The notes: generated by a model not told the origin, from the sequence alone. DNA of 64,000 bases from Stella humosa (GCF_006738645.1 NZ_AP019700.1:5004001-5068000); one strand, 5' to 3'. Shown: positions 9,525 through 18,989, counted from the stretch's first letter. Translations and numbers: made by a program.

Positions 9525-9567
9525 ATTCATGATTTCATGTGCAAATCAAATAACGAAACTCATGAAT
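9525..9567. promoter_or_regulatory. Inverted repeat ATTCATGA...TCATGAAT in LysR/PliG-like intergenic region
   Basis: ATTCATGA at 9525-9532 is exactly complementary in inverted order to TCATGAAT at 9560-9567, in an AT-rich part of the 271-bp region between the divergent LysR gene and the secreted protein. LysR proteins often bind dyads in such places, so this is a candidate operator; the long 27-bp spacing makes it weaker than a standard T-N11-A site. The rest of the intergenic region shows no other clear structure. Confidence 0.35.
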
Positions 9568-9717
9568 TCCGATGGTGAAACAGCCGATCCATCTTGGTCT
9601 AATCGATCCGGCTACAAGCTCGAACAGCGGTGGACGATCTGCGGTGATTCGGCAATCCTGATGGCTCTGAATGATTGAGCATTGCGGCGCGAAGCCAGCT
9701 TTGAGAGGGATCTGCAA

Positions 9718-10116
9718 ATGAATCCGGCCGGGATCCTCGCATGTGTACTTGTCGCTGGCATGGTCCTGGCGCCGCCGCTTGCCGCCCAGACGCGCGCGCG
9801 CATGCAGTTCGCAGCCGGCAACGACAACGCCCATGTCGAGGCCACGATCCGCGGCAAGGCGTATCGCGACCATGTTCTGGGCGCCCGCGCAGGGCAGCGC
9901 ATGCAGGTGTCGCTGTCGACCAAGGGCAACGCCTACTTCAACATCCTGCCGCCGGGAAGCGGGGGCGAAGCCATCTATATCGGATCCCTGTCCGGACGGG
10001 ATGGCGGCGTGGACCTGCCAGCCACGGGTGACTACGTCGTGCGCGTCTATCTCATGGGTGCCGACGCAAGCAGCAACAAGACCGTCCGCTACACCTTATC
10101 GGTCGGCATCCGCTGA
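9718..10116 (+). CDS. Secreted protein resembling the g-type lysozyme inhibitor PliG
   Basis: A 132-residue protein with a signal peptide (residues 1-23, cleavage after LAA or AAQ). The mature part follows the PliG pattern of a small beta sandwich: VEATIRGKAYRDHVLGARAGQ, then the core NAYFNILPPGSGGEAIYIGS (69-90), then LPATGDYVVRVYLM (100-113). PliG proteins block goose-type lysozyme in the periplasm and help bacteria survive animal or plant lysozyme. ATG 9718 has a GAGAGGGA ribosome site 8 bp upstream. Assignment rests on motif resemblance only; a general carbohydrate-binding beta sandwich is the alternative. Confidence 0.6.
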   Translation: MNPAGILACVLVAGMVLAPPLAAQTRARMQFAAGNDNAHVEATIRGKAYRDHVLGARAGQRMQVSLSTKGNAYFNILPPGSGGEAIYIGSLSGRDGGVDLPATGDYVVRVYLMGADASSNKTVRYTLSVGIR

Positions 10117-10176
10117 GGCCGCCCGACCCCCTCCACGTCCTCGAATCCCGGCTTCCTGCGCCGGAGGGAGACAGCA

Positions 10177-10716
10177 ATGCGTTATCGCCTTCTTCCCATG
10201 GCCGCGCTCGCGGCGATCTGGGCATCACCGGCGTTCGCCGACGACGTGCACGAAGTAAAGTGCAAGGGAGACCGCAACGCCTGCATAGCGGCGGCCCAGC
10301 GCACCTGCGGCGGCGACTTTCATGTTCTGTATAGCGAAAGTCATGCAGGCGGCCTCCTTGCGGATACCATTCCCGGCCCGGTCACCTGGTACTCGATGTC
10401 CTACGAATGCCCGAACTCGCGGGGCGGGGCGCCGGAGTTTCCTTTCCGCGGCAACACCTACGCCGTTCCCCCGGTCCAGGACATCGAGACGATGACCCGC
10501 CAGCGGGTTTCAGTGGGCGCCATGCAGCGCTTCTGTCAGGGAGAGGCGTCGGCGCGGTTCGGCCGAATGCCGCACGAGATACTCACGTTGCCGGTGGAGC
10601 GCGACGGCGGCGGTTATGTGGTCTTTGGCCAGTACCCACCCGAAGGCAGCCGCGTAAAGACCTTCGAGTGCCATTTCGACTCCGACGGCGCATTCCGACG
10701 CGTGGCGCGCAACTGA
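10177..10716 (+). CDS. Secreted protein of unknown function, Cys-containing
   Basis: A 179-residue protein with a clear signal peptide (cleavage after AFA, residue 21) and a ribosome site GGAGGGAG before the ATG. The mature protein has six cysteines (KCKGDRNAC, RTCGGDF, YECPN, RFCQGE, FECHF), compatible with three disulfides in the periplasm. I do not recognise a family. It lies 60 bp after the PliG-like gene and just before the CPBP gene, so the three may form one unit. Confidence 0.7.
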   Translation: MRYRLLPMAALAAIWASPAFADDVHEVKCKGDRNACIAAAQRTCGGDFHVLYSESHAGGLLADTIPGPVTWYSMSYECPNSRGGAPEFPFRGNTYAVPPVQDIETMTRQRVSVGAMQRFCQGEASARFGRMPHEILTLPVERDGGGYVVFGQYPPEGSRVKTFECHFDSDGAFRRVARN

Positions 10717-10742
10717 ACTGCTGCCGCTCGGGGAGAGGCTTG

Positions 10743-11474
10743 GTGATTGCGGCCGACCTGCCATTCCAAGACGGAAGTCCGATCGCAATCGGGGGACGAG
10801 GCTGGCTGGCGGTCCTGGGCGCGACCTTCCTCGGCGCGGCCCTGTTACTGACGCCATGGCTGCCGCCGGCCGGCCTGGTTGTGGCTTTCGTGCCCGCAAT
10901 CCTCTTTGTCGGCGTGCCGCTTGCCGGACTGGCAGCGGTCGCCGGTCGGCACTGGACGGCACTCTTTCGCCGCTATGGACCGAAGGCGCTCGGCCAGTCG
11001 CTGCTTTTTGCGATCCTGACCATTTCCGCCTCGCTGGCGGTGGGGCTCGCCGTACAGCAGGTGGCGCCGGTCGCGGCCAACCCCGTGGCCGGGGCAATTG
11101 CCGGTTTCGCGGGGGCAGACCTGCCAGCGTTCCTGGCCCGGACATTCATCCAACTGATCGGCGAGGAGATCTTCACGATCCTTCCCCTTCTGGCCGTCCT
11201 GTGGTTCTCCACGCATCGGCTGGGCCTGTCGCGGCTGTGGGGGATCGCGGTCGCCGTCGCCGTCTCGACGATCCTGTTCAGCGCCCTGCACCTGCCGACC
11301 TATGACTGGAATGTGGTGCAATGCCTCGGGATCATCGGCACGGCCCGTCTCGTGCTGACGCTCTCTTATCTCTGGACCAGGAATCTCTGGGTCTCGGCCG
11401 GCGCCCATATCATGAACGACTGGTCGATATTCCTCGTCGCGTTCGCAGGCAGTCACCTCCCTGCGGGAGCCTGA
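10743..11474 (+). CDS. CPBP-family intramembrane protease-like protein
   Basis: A 243-residue polytopic membrane protein starting at a GTG with GGGAGAGG just upstream. It carries the three conserved blocks of CPBP (Abi) membrane proteases: GEE at 140-142, FSALHL with His183, and AHIMND with His222 and Asn225. The usual EExxxR box reads EEIFTI here, so the arginine is missing. CPBP proteins cleave prenylated or membrane substrates and in bacteria are linked to bacteriocin immunity. It ends the accessory cluster that abuts tRNA-Arg. Confidence 0.78.
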   Translation: MIAADLPFQDGSPIAIGGRGWLAVLGATFLGAALLLTPWLPPAGLVVAFVPAILFVGVPLAGLAAVAGRHWTALFRRYGPKALGQSLLFAILTISASLAVGLAVQQVAPVAANPVAGAIAGFAGADLPAFLARTFIQLIGEEIFTILPLLAVLWFSTHRLGLSRLWGIAVAVAVSTILFSALHLPTYDWNVVQCLGIIGTARLVLTLSYLWTRNLWVSAGAHIMNDWSIFLVAFAGSHLPAGA

Positions 11475-11543
11475 CGGCCAGCGCCAGGAGATCGACAACC
11501 GCCTGGGCGTCGACGTGGCAGGTTGCTAATTCAGGGGTAGGTC

Positions 11544-11620
<77 letters not shown>

Positions 11621-11687
11621 TTCCAGAACGGCGGGGACCATAGCGGAATGCGCCCAGCGGTGCAAACAGCCGATGCGGGGAAACCGC

Positions 11688-12350
11688 CTACCCGGCCCGG
11701 CCCGCCTGCTGGCGCAGGTGGGCCGGTACCCGGGCCAGTTCGTCGGCGAAGGCGTGGTTGACGTCGCGGTGGCCGGCCTCGTCGGCGCGGACGGCGACCA
11801 CGACATCGCGCAGGGTGGCATCGGGCGCCAGGTTCCAGTAGCGCCGCGCAATCTCCGGCGCGGGCACGTCGGGGTGGCGGCCGGCCTCGATCTCGGCCAG
11901 GTAGGCGGTGTAGCTGACGACCGCCTCCTCCTCGAAATAGCCCACGACGCGATGGGCGGTCGCCGGTGCGACGAGATAGAGCACGAAGAAGGCATTGTAG
12001 AAGATGCCCTGGACGATCAGCACCAGCAGGCGCTCGAACCCGTTGGGCTGGGCGATCTCGATGAAGGTCATCAGGTGCATGCGCTCGTTCTCGGCCTCGT
12101 CGAGCAGCGTGCGGATCCAGCCATCATCGTCGCGCATGCGGCGCAGGCTCTTCAGGTGGTTCAGCGTGGCCGCCACCATGCCCGGCACCGCCGCCACCGT
12201 TTCCAGCACCACGGCACGGTTGCCATAGCGCTTGGCGAAGAAGGTATCGGCGAAGAAGCGCAGCACCTTGACGAAGGCGAAGGCCACCCGGTCCGACGGC
12301 GAGCGGACGCGGCGGTGGAAGGTGAGGTCGACCTGCTCCGAAGGCAACAT
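11688..12350 (-). CDS. aox: Alternative oxidase (cyanide-resistant ubiquinol oxidase)
   Basis: A 220-residue diiron membrane oxidase that passes electrons from ubiquinol to oxygen without pumping protons. All six iron ligands expected from the family are present: Glu50 in the LET motif, Glu89 and His92 in NERMHL, a Glu in FEEEAV (140-142), and Glu191 and His194 in [12 protein letters not shown]. The common DEAHH is DEAGH here but the ligand His is kept. The start at 12350 gives MLPSEQVD; an in-frame ATG 14 residues upstream is possible. It is divergent from the sulfatase gene. AOX is patchy in Alphaproteobacteria and typically gives tolerance to cyanide, sulfide or nitric oxide. Confidence 0.93.
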   Translation of the reverse strand: MLPSEQVDLTFHRRVRSPSDRVAFAFVKVLRFFADTFFAKRYGNRAVVLETVAAVPGMVAATLNHLKSLRRMRDDDGWIRTLLDEAENERMHLMTFIEIAQPNGFERLLVLIVQGIFYNAFFVLYLVAPATAHRVVGYFEEEAVVSYTAYLAEIEAGRHPDVPAPEIARRYWNLAPDATLRDVVVAVRADEAGHRDVNHAFADELARVPAHLRQQAGRAG

Positions 12351-12503
12351 GGCGAATGTCCCGGGCCCGGATGGCCCAACAGCGTTCATGTGGCGCGGGC
12401 CATCACCTTGTCCGATGCGTCGCGAAGCCGCAACGGCTGCCATCGGCGCCTTGACGCCGCCCCCGCCGAGGGAGGAAAGCTCCCCGTCTGGGGAGGGGCC
12501 GGC

Positions 12504-14069
12504 ATGGGCAGCGTTCGAAACATCCTGTTCGTCATGTGCGACCAGTTGCGGGCCGACCACCTGGGTGCCGCCGGCCACCCGCACCTGAAGACGCCGAACC
12601 TGGACGCGCTCGCCCGCCGGGGCGTGCGCTTCGATCGCGCCTATGTGCAGTCGGGCGTGTGCGGGCCGTCGCGCATGTCGTTCTATACCGGGCGCTACAT
12701 GTTCAGCCACGGCGCCACCTGGAACCGGGTTCCGCTGTCGGTGCGCGAACGCACGATCGGCGACTATCTGCGGCCGACCGGGATGCGCGTGGCGCTGGCC
12801 GGCAAGACCCATGTGCTGCCGGACACGGACGGGCTTGCCCGCTACGGCATCGAGGGCGGCTCGGCGCTGGCGGCATTGCTGCGCGAGGGCGGGTTCGAAT
12901 CGCTCGACCGCTATGACGGCCACAGCCGGCCGGGGCGGGAGAGCGGCTATCCGGCCTATCTGGCCGCCCACGGCTATGGCGGGGACGACCCGTGGAACGA
13001 CTGGGTGATCTCGGCCGAGGCGCCCGACGGGCGGATCGTCAGCGGCTGGCAGATGCGCAACGCGCGCCTGGCCGCACGGGTGGCCGAGCCGCATTCCGAA
13101 ACCGCCTACATGACCGACCAGGCCATCGCCTTCGTCGAGGCGCAGGGCGATCGGCCCTGGTTCCTCCACCTCAGCTACGTCAAGCCGCACTGGCCCTACA
13201 TGGCGCCCGCCCCCTACCACGCCATGTACGGGCCGGAGGACTGCCTGCCGCTGAACCGCGACCAGGGCGAACTGATCGAGCCGCACCCGGTCGTCACGGC
13301 CTATCGCGGGCACGAGGAGGCCCGCAATTTCGCCCGCGAGGCGGTCGCACGCACGGTGCGGCCGACCTACATGGGCCTGGTCGCCCAGATCGACGCCCAT
13401 GTCGGCCGCCTGACGGCCACCCTGGAGCGGCTGGGCCGGCTCGACGACACGCTGATCGTATTCACCGCCGACCATGGCGATTTCCTGGGCGACCACTGGC
13501 TGGGCGAGAAGGAGATCTTCTATGACGAGGCGGTGCGCGTACCGCTGATCGTGGTCGACCCCGACCAGCGCGCCGACGGCAGCCGCGGCCGGGTCGAGCG
13601 CCGGCTGGTGGAGGCGATCGACCTGCTGCCGACCTTCCTGGAGACGGTCGGCGCCGAGGGGGCACCGCACCTGCTGGAGGGCCGCTCGCTGCTGCCGCTG
13701 CTGCGCGGGCCGGCCCCCGTCACCTGGCGCGAGGCGGCCTTCAGCGAGCTCGACTATGCCTTCCGCCAGGCGCGCGTCACGCTGGGGCGACAACCGGCCG
13801 AGTGCCGCGCCTGGATGGTGCGCACCGATCGCTGGAAATATGTCGACTGGCTGGGCTTCCGGCCGCAGCTCTTCGACCTGGAAACGGACCCGCAGGAGCG
13901 GGTCGACCTCGGCCAGTCGCCCGCCCACCGCCCGATCCGGGCCGAGATGCGCGACCGGCTGTGGGAATGGGCGCGCGAGCGCCGGCTGCGCACGACCCTG
14001 TCGGACGCCGAGGTCCGGCAGCGCACCGCCCGGCACAAGGAACACGGCATCTTCTTCGGAGTCTGGTAG
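12504..14069 (+). CDS. Phosphonate monoester hydrolase / arylsulfatase family enzyme
   Basis: A 521-residue alkaline-phosphatase-superfamily hydrolase. The sequence CGPSR at 53-57 is the formylglycine-forming motif (Cys53 converted to formylglycine), Asp13 is a metal ligand in the N-terminal MCDQLRAD, and the second metal site is [11 protein letters not shown] (about 321-331). The segment [15 protein letters not shown] and the overall layout resemble rhizobial phosphonate monoester hydrolases, which also cleave sulfate monoesters and phosphodiesters. A GGGGAGGGG ribosome site precedes ATG 12504. No signal peptide, so cytoplasmic. Substrate is not certain. Confidence 0.85.
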   Translation: MGSVRNILFVMCDQLRADHLGAAGHPHLKTPNLDALARRGVRFDRAYVQSGVCGPSRMSFYTGRYMFSHGATWNRVPLSVRERTIGDYLRPTGMRVALAGKTHVLPDTDGLARYGIEGGSALAALLREGGFESLDRYDGHSRPGRESGYPAYLAAHGYGGDDPWNDWVISAEAPDGRIVSGWQMRNARLAARVAEPHSETAYMTDQAIAFVEAQGDRPWFLHLSYVKPHWPYMAPAPYHAMYGPEDCLPLNRDQGELIEPHPVVTAYRGHEEARNFAREAVARTVRPTYMGLVAQIDAHVGRLTATLERLGRLDDTLIVFTADHGDFLGDHWLGEKEIFYDEAVRVPLIVVDPDQRADGSRGRVERRLVEAIDLLPTFLETVGAEGAPHLLEGRSLLPLLRGPAPVTWREAAFSELDYAFRQARVTLGRQPAECRAWMVRTDRWKYVDWLGFRPQLFDLETDPQERVDLGQSPAHRPIRAEMRDRLWEWARERRLRTTLSDAEVRQRTARHKEHGIFFGVW

Positions 14070-14108
14070 CGGCGGCCACCGGAACACCGGCAACCAGAAC
14101 CGGCCCCC

Positions 14109-15386
14109 ATGCACCACGTCGTCCAGTCCTTCGCCACCACCGCCCTGATCCAGCTGGTGGGGCTGGCGAACGCCGTGCTGCTGGCCCGCATCCTGGGGCC
14201 GGAGGGGCGCGGCGAACTGGCGCTGGTCCTGCTTTATCCGGTGCTGGCACTGGGGCTGATCGGCATGGCGATGAGCGACGCCGTCGTCTATCGCGCGGCC
14301 AAGGGGGTGGCGCCGCAACGCCTGGCGCCGACCGTGCTGCTGCTGGCGCTGGCGGCCGGGCTGGTGGCGTTCGCGGCCGGCTGGCTGGTCGTGCCCATCC
14401 TGCTGGCCGGGCACGACCCGGCGGTGGTGCGCTCGGGCCTGGTCTATTTCCTGATGGTGCCGGCGGGGCTGGCCGGCCTCTATCTGGGCGGGGTGTTCCA
14501 GGGCCGGCTGGAATATGGCGCATGGAACGCGATCCGCGCGGCCACCACGATCGCCACGGCAACGGCGGTGGCCGGGCTGGTATTGCTCGGGCTGGCGGAG
14601 GTCGCGAGCGTGACGCTGGCCTATCTGGCGGGTTTCTGCCTGTCGGCCGCACTCGCCCTGCTGCTGGCTCGCCGGCGCGGCTGGCTGGCGGCGCGGCCCG
14701 ACGGTCGGGAGGTGGGTGCCATCCTGCGCTTCGCGGCGCCGTTGCAGCTGGGCGTGCTGGTGCAGCTCGTGAACGAGCGGCTCGACCAGCTGCTGATCGC
14801 CCACCTGCTGACGCCGACCGACCTTGGGCTCTATGTCGCGGCCATGGCGATCGCGATCATCCCCTCGATCCCGGCCGTCACGCTGGCCAGCGTCGCCTAT
14901 CCGCGGATCGCCGGGGTGGCCGAGGCGGCCGACCGCGGGCCGGTGGTGGAACGCTATGTCCGGCTGGCGGCGGCACTGGCCGGCGTGATCGCGCTGCTGC
15001 TGCTGGCGGCGGCCGATCGGCTGGTGGCGTTGCTCTACGGGCCGGAATTCGCGCCGGCCGTGCCCATCCTTGCGTGGTATGCGGCCGGTGCCGTGGCGCT
15101 CGCCATGCGCGCGGTGCTGGCCCAGGCGGTGAAGGCGTCGGGCCGGCCGGGCCTGGCCATGCTGGCCGAGTTGGCGGGCCTGGCGGTCAACATCGTGCTG
15201 CTGCTGGTACTGCTGCCGCGGGTTGGCGTGGCAGGTGCCGCCATGGCCTATGCCGGGATGCAGGCGACGGTGCTGGCACTGCTGACGATCGCGGCCGTCC
15301 GCGTGGCCGGCTTCCGGCCCGGCCGGCTGGTCCGCGACACCCCGCGCGAGGTGGCCGACCAGATGCGGCGGCTTGCTCAACTATAG
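14109..15386 (+). CDS. Oligosaccharide flippase family membrane protein (Wzx/MATE-like)
   Basis: A 425-residue protein made almost entirely of about 12 membrane helices, beginning [35 protein letters not shown], the typical N terminus of O-antigen and exopolysaccharide flippases ([11 protein letters not shown]). Such proteins move lipid-linked sugar units across the inner membrane. It lies 39 bp after the sulfatase-like gene; there are no glycosyltransferases or polymerase next to it, so the polysaccharide is unknown. Confidence 0.85.
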   Translation: MHHVVQSFATTALIQLVGLANAVLLARILGPEGRGELALVLLYPVLALGLIGMAMSDAVVYRAAKGVAPQRLAPTVLLLALAAGLVAFAAGWLVVPILLAGHDPAVVRSGLVYFLMVPAGLAGLYLGGVFQGRLEYGAWNAIRAATTIATATAVAGLVLLGLAEVASVTLAYLAGFCLSAALALLLARRRGWLAARPDGREVGAILRFAAPLQLGVLVQLVNERLDQLLIAHLLTPTDLGLYVAAMAIAIIPSIPAVTLASVAYPRIAGVAEAADRGPVVERYVRLAAALAGVIALLLLAAADRLVALLYGPEFAPAVPILAWYAAGAVALAMRAVLAQAVKASGRPGLAMLAELAGLAVNIVLLLVLLPRVGVAGAAMAYAGMQATVLALLTIAAVRVAGFRPGRLVRDTPREVADQMRRLAQL

Positions 15387-15414
15387 ACAATCCAGCCAAA
15401 CCCCGGTTCGCAGC

Positions 15415-16341
15415 TCACGGCCCTTTACGTGGGGCCAAGTCATTCTGAGCGCGAAGTTCGGACTCAAGCAAATCGGTTGCAAGCGTTAGGGCAGCATCAT
15501 TGGCTTCGACAAGCCGCCCTCGACCGATACCATCGTGAACAAACTTGCTCCGAATTCTATATAGGTCGTCGAAAGCTTTCGCTTCTGCCCGAGAGCGGAG
15601 CACCCTGAATTTAGTCATGTATGCATGCCGTAGCGACTCCCTCTTGGCGTTGCCTAGCGCCCGTTCGAGGGTTTCGCGCACTTCTTCGTCCAGCGACTGC
15701 TCAGCAAGGTGGTTTTCGAGTTCCTGGATTGCGGACTGGTAGCGCACATCGCGGATCGCCTGATCGCACAGGGCCTCCACTGCAGAAACGCGCAATACGA
15801 ACTGGCCTTCTGGCTGAAGTGCGAAAAACGAATCGTTGAGAAGGGCCGCGCACGTTCGTTGTCGTTCAGTCAGCTGAGATGATAGGCAAGCCCAAGAAGC
15901 TAGACGTGCCTCGAACGCCGAAAGACTTATCAGCCCCTGAAGACGCCCATGCATGCCGACAATTCTGACAGCACCCTGTTCGTGAACCATAAGGCCATGA
16001 ACTTCAGACCGGAGTGACTTTCCAGTCTCCGTTCGAACCGCTTTACATACGGCGTCGCTAAATTGAAGAGTTGAGCGACTCATACCGAGGTCGATGCCGA
16101 ACTTGGTAACAGCGCCGACCACCAGAAGCGCGTCACCGAGACGCTCTCCGGCTTGTCGAGCTTCACTCTCGCTGGCAAATCCGGGAATGTTGATAGTCGC
16201 CCAATGCCCTATGGGATGGACTTCCTCGCCCATCTGAACCGTGGCGGCGGAGAAGCCCGGGATCTTGAGATCCAGAGGCACCCCTTTCTCAATCTGGATA
16301 GGCGAGAGCAGCTTGAAGCGGTAGCGCGCGCAGTACGTCAT
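15415..16341 (-). CDS. Unknown protein with C-terminal HEPN-like domain (Rx4H motif)
   Basis: A 308-residue soluble protein. The C-terminal third (about 180-300) has the pattern of ApeA/HEPN-like domains: a helix VSAVEALCDQ (186-194), charged helices, then YRIRSKFVHDG with Arg264 and His269, matching the Rx4-6H active motif of HEPN ribonucleases. The N-terminal part (1-140) is not recognisable. Base composition and codon use (ATA, TTA, TCT, AAT more common) are visibly more AT-rich than in the liv genes upstream. It starts 24 bp after livM ends in the same direction, suggesting insertion behind the liv operon. A role in RNA cleavage or defence is only an inference. Confidence 0.7.
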   Translation of the reverse strand: MTYCARYRFKLLSPIQIEKGVPLDLKIPGFSAATVQMGEEVHPIGHWATINIPGFASESEARQAGERLGDALLVVGAVTKFGIDLGMSRSTLQFSDAVCKAVRTETGKSLRSEVHGLMVHEQGAVRIVGMHGRLQGLISLSAFEARLASWACLSSQLTERQRTCAALLNDSFFALQPEGQFVLRVSAVEALCDQAIRDVRYQSAIQELENHLAEQSLDEEVRETLERALGNAKRESLRHAYMTKFRVLRSRAEAKAFDDLYRIRSKFVHDGIGRGRLVEANDAALTLATDLLESELRAQNDLAPRKGP

Positions 16342-16365
16342 GCGGAGTGTGGAGGGCCTGCGATC

Positions 16366-17373
16366 TTACTCTGCTTGCGGCCGCGCTTGGCGGCCGAAGC
16401 CGAAGCGGGGGCCCAGCCCGTCCAGCATCGCCACCAGCCCGCGCGGCATGAACATGACGACGACGACGATCAGGGCGCCATAGATCAGCATTCGGTACTC
16501 GCCGATGCCGCGCATCGCCTCGACCCCGATGGTCATGACGAAGGCGCCGAGGATGGGGCCGAACAGCGTGCCGACGCCGCCGATCAGGGTCATGCCGATG
16601 ACGAGGATCATCAGGTCCAGCCCCAGCACCGAGGAGGGCGTCAGGAGCAGGATGTAATGGGCATAGAAGGCGCCGAGCAGCCCCACCATGAAGGCGCTGG
16701 CCGCGAAGGCCAGGAGCTTGTAGCGCGTGAGGTTGATGCCGAGGCTCTCTGCCGCGTCCTGGGAGTCGCGGATGGCGACCAGCGCCAGCCCGATCGGGGA
16801 CTTCACCATGCGCACGACCGCATAGACCGAGCCCAGGAACAACAGGGCCGCCAGGTAGTAGTAGGGCACCTTCTCGGCCGCGTTGAACACCACCTCGCCC
16901 AGGCCGGGGATGGTGAAGCCGTCATAGGCGGGGATGCCCCACAGGCCCATCTCGCCCCGCGTCGTCTCGCGGAAGACGGTCAGCAGCACGCGCACGATCT
17001 CGGCGAAGCCCAGCGTCACCATGGCGACATGCGGCACCGAGCGGATGCGCAGCACCGGCAGTGCCACCACAAGCCCCGCACAGGCCGCCACCAGCCCGGC
17101 GACGGGCGTCGTCAGCCAGGGCGAGATGTCGAAGTTCTTCGAGATGAGGGCCGAGAAATAGGCGCCGATGCCGAAGAAGGCATGATGGCCGAAGGTCTTC
17201 AGCCCGGCATAGCCGGTGGTGAAGTTCCAGGCCACTGCGAACGCCGCGAAGATCATCGACAGGATGATGAGGTGCAGCACGTAGGTGTCGTGCCACACCA
17301 GTGGCAGGACCAGCAGGATGGCGACGAGGGCGGCTACGGCGAGCCGTCCCTGGGGGGCGAGCGGGGCGAACAT
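16366..17373 (-). CDS. livM: Branched-chain amino-acid-type ABC transporter permease LivM
   Basis: A 335-residue inner-membrane permease with about nine to ten helices and the family segments WNFTTGYAGLKTFGHHAFFGIGAY (40s-60s) and the cytoplasmic coupling loop IRDSQDAAESLGINLTRYKLLAFAASA. The last residues are GFGRQARPQAE. ATG 17373 sits 2 bp after the livH stop, so translation is probably coupled. It is the last gene of the binding protein-livG-livF-livH-livM operon. The exact substrate (Leu/Ile/Val, other amino acids or amides) cannot be read from the permease. Confidence 0.92.
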   Translation of the reverse strand: MFAPLAPQGRLAVAALVAILLVLPLVWHDTYVLHLIILSMIFAAFAVAWNFTTGYAGLKTFGHHAFFGIGAYFSALISKNFDISPWLTTPVAGLVAACAGLVVALPVLRIRSVPHVAMVTLGFAEIVRVLLTVFRETTRGEMGLWGIPAYDGFTIPGLGEVVFNAAEKVPYYYLAALLFLGSVYAVVRMVKSPIGLALVAIRDSQDAAESLGINLTRYKLLAFAASAFMVGLLGAFYAHYILLLTPSSVLGLDLMILVIGMTLIGGVGTLFGPILGAFVMTIGVEAMRGIGEYRMLIYGALIVVVVMFMPRGLVAMLDGLGPRFGFGRQARPQAE

Positions 17374-17375
17374 CG

Positions 17376-18251
17376 TCAGCGTTCCTTCACCCCGAAGAGG
17401 CCCCAGGGGCGAACCCAGAGAAAGAGGATCATCATCCCGAAGGCGATGACGTCGCGCCATTCCGAGGAGGTCAGCGTGATGCCCACCGCCTCGACGATGC
17501 CCAGCAGGAAGCCGCCGACGATGGCGCCGGGGAAGCTGCCGAGCCCCCCCAGGACCACCACCACGAAGGCCTTGATGATGAGTGGCAGCCCCATCCACGG
17601 GTTGACCGCGAAGACCGGCGCCAGCAGGCCGGCCGCCACCGCGGCCAAGCCGGCGCCGAGCGCGAAGGTGATCGTGTGGATGCGCGCGGCCGGCACGCCG
17701 ACGACGGCGGCGGCCTCCGCGTCCTGGGCGGTCGCGCGCACGGCCCAGCCGAAGCGGGTCCAGCGCAGCACGGCCGCCATCGCCGCCATGACGGCGACGG
17801 CCACGACGAAGATCAACACCCGCTGCCAGGGCAGGCGGAACTGCCCCACTTGCAGCAGCCCTTCGACGAAATAGGGAACCGACTGGAAGCGCTCGCCCCA
17901 CAGGGCGAGCGCCAGGTTCTGCAGGAAGATGGAGACCCCCAGCGTGGCGGCGATGGTGCTGAAGGCCCAGCCCTCGCGCTTCAGCAGCACGCTGACGGTC
18001 ATGCGCTGGACCAGCGCCGCGATCAGCGCCACGCCGATGACGGCGATGATGATGGCCAGCACGGGGTGGATATTCTGCTGGGCGAACAGGAAGAACACGA
18101 AGAACCCGCCCAGCATGTAGAACTCGCCATGGGCGAAGTTGAGGATGCGCATGGTGCCGTAGATCAGCGCCAGCCCCGCCCCCATGATCGCGTACATGGA
18201 GCCCAGGATGATGCCGTTGACCACCTGCTCCAGGAATAGGGTGAAGGTCAT
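17376..18251 (-). CDS. livH: Branched-chain amino-acid-type ABC transporter permease LivH
   Basis: A 291-residue permease with the family N terminus FLEQVVNGIILGSMYAIMGAGLALIYGTMRILNFAHGEFYMLG and the coupling loop RATAQDAEAAAVVGVPAARIHTITFALGAGLAA. It forms the membrane channel together with LivM. It starts 26 bp after livF ends and is followed by livM after 2 bp, consistent with a single transcript read leftward. Confidence 0.94.
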   Translation of the reverse strand: MTFTLFLEQVVNGIILGSMYAIMGAGLALIYGTMRILNFAHGEFYMLGGFFVFFLFAQQNIHPVLAIIIAVIGVALIAALVQRMTVSVLLKREGWAFSTIAATLGVSIFLQNLALALWGERFQSVPYFVEGLLQVGQFRLPWQRVLIFVVAVAVMAAMAAVLRWTRFGWAVRATAQDAEAAAVVGVPAARIHTITFALGAGLAAVAAGLLAPVFAVNPWMGLPLIIKAFVVVVLGGLGSFPGAIVGGFLLGIVEAVGITLTSSEWRDVIAFGMMILFLWVRPWGLFGVKER

Positions 18252-18277
18252 GGGCCGGTCCTTAGATCCTCAGGTCC

Positions 18278-18982
18278 TCAGGCGCCGAGATAGACGCGTT
18301 TGACCATCTCGTGCTCCAGCATGGCGAGGCCGGAGCCCTCCAGCACGATGCGGCCGCTTTCCAGCAGATAGCCGCGATGGGCGTTGGAGAAGGAGAGGTG
18401 GACGTTCTGCTCGTTGAACAGGACGGCGATGCCCTCGGCGTTGATCTTGCGAATGATGTCGATGATCTGGGCGACGATGCGCGGCGCCAGGCCCAGGAAC
18501 GGCTCATCCATCATCAAGAGGCGCGGGCCGGACATCAGGCCGCGGGCGATCGCCACCATCTGCTGCTCGCCGCCGCTCATGCGGCCGGCCAACTGCCCGC
18601 GGCGCTCCCGGATGATGGGGAAGAGGTACTCCACCCACTCCAGCCGTTCCTTCTCGCGCGACCGCACGGCGGAGTGGAAGGCGCCCATGCGCACGTTCTC
18701 CAGCACCGTCATCTGCGGGAACAGCCGCCGGCGCTCCAGCACCAGCGAGACGCCCAGCCCGGCCATGTCGTGCGCCGGCCGGCCGGAAATGGGCTTGCCG
18801 TCGAGCGTGATGGTGCCGGCGGACGGCCGCACCAGGCCGATGATCGCCTTCAGGATCGTGCTCTTGCCCGACCCGTTCGGCCCCATAACCGCCACCACCT
18901 CGCCGCGGCCGACGGTGAGCGAGATGTCCCACAGCACCTGGACGTCGCCGTACTTGACGCCGATTCCCTTGACCTCAAGCAT
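18278..18982 (-). CDS. livF: Branched-chain amino-acid-type ABC transporter ATPase LivF
   Basis: A 234-residue ATPase: Walker A GPNGSGKST, signature MSGGEQQMVAIARGL, Walker B LLMMDEPFLGLAP, switch region NEQN in place of the common His (VLFNEQNVHLSF). Two starts are possible because a 15-bp exact duplication repeats the beginning as MLEVP-MLEVK. I chose ATG 18982, whose upstream copy supplies a GAGG ribosome site 5 bp away; ATG 18997 overlaps the livG stop and has no such site. The helix-dipole His of the switch is replaced by Asn, which is known in some LivF-like proteins but may be functionally relevant. Confidence 0.92.
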   Translation of the reverse strand: MLEVKGIGVKYGDVQVLWDISLTVGRGEVVAVMGPNGSGKSTILKAIIGLVRPSAGTITLDGKPISGRPAHDMAGLGVSLVLERRRLFPQMTVLENVRMGAFHSAVRSREKERLEWVEYLFPIIRERRGQLAGRMSGGEQQMVAIARGLMSGPRLLMMDEPFLGLAPRIVAQIIDIIRKINAEGIAVLFNEQNVHLSFSNAHRGYLLESGRIVLEGSGLAMLEHEMVKRVYLGA

Positions 18983-18989
18983 GGGCACC

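Noticed and set aside
8480-11543. Search for a second copy of the tRNA-Arg 3' end as an attachment site
   Set aside because: No repeat of the T-arm/acceptor sequence was found on the polA side, and no integrase is present.
12351-15380. Long minus-strand frame opposite the sulfatase and flippase genes, continuous with aox
   Set aside because: Only its last 220 codons (aox) have homology. The rest is antisense to clear genes.
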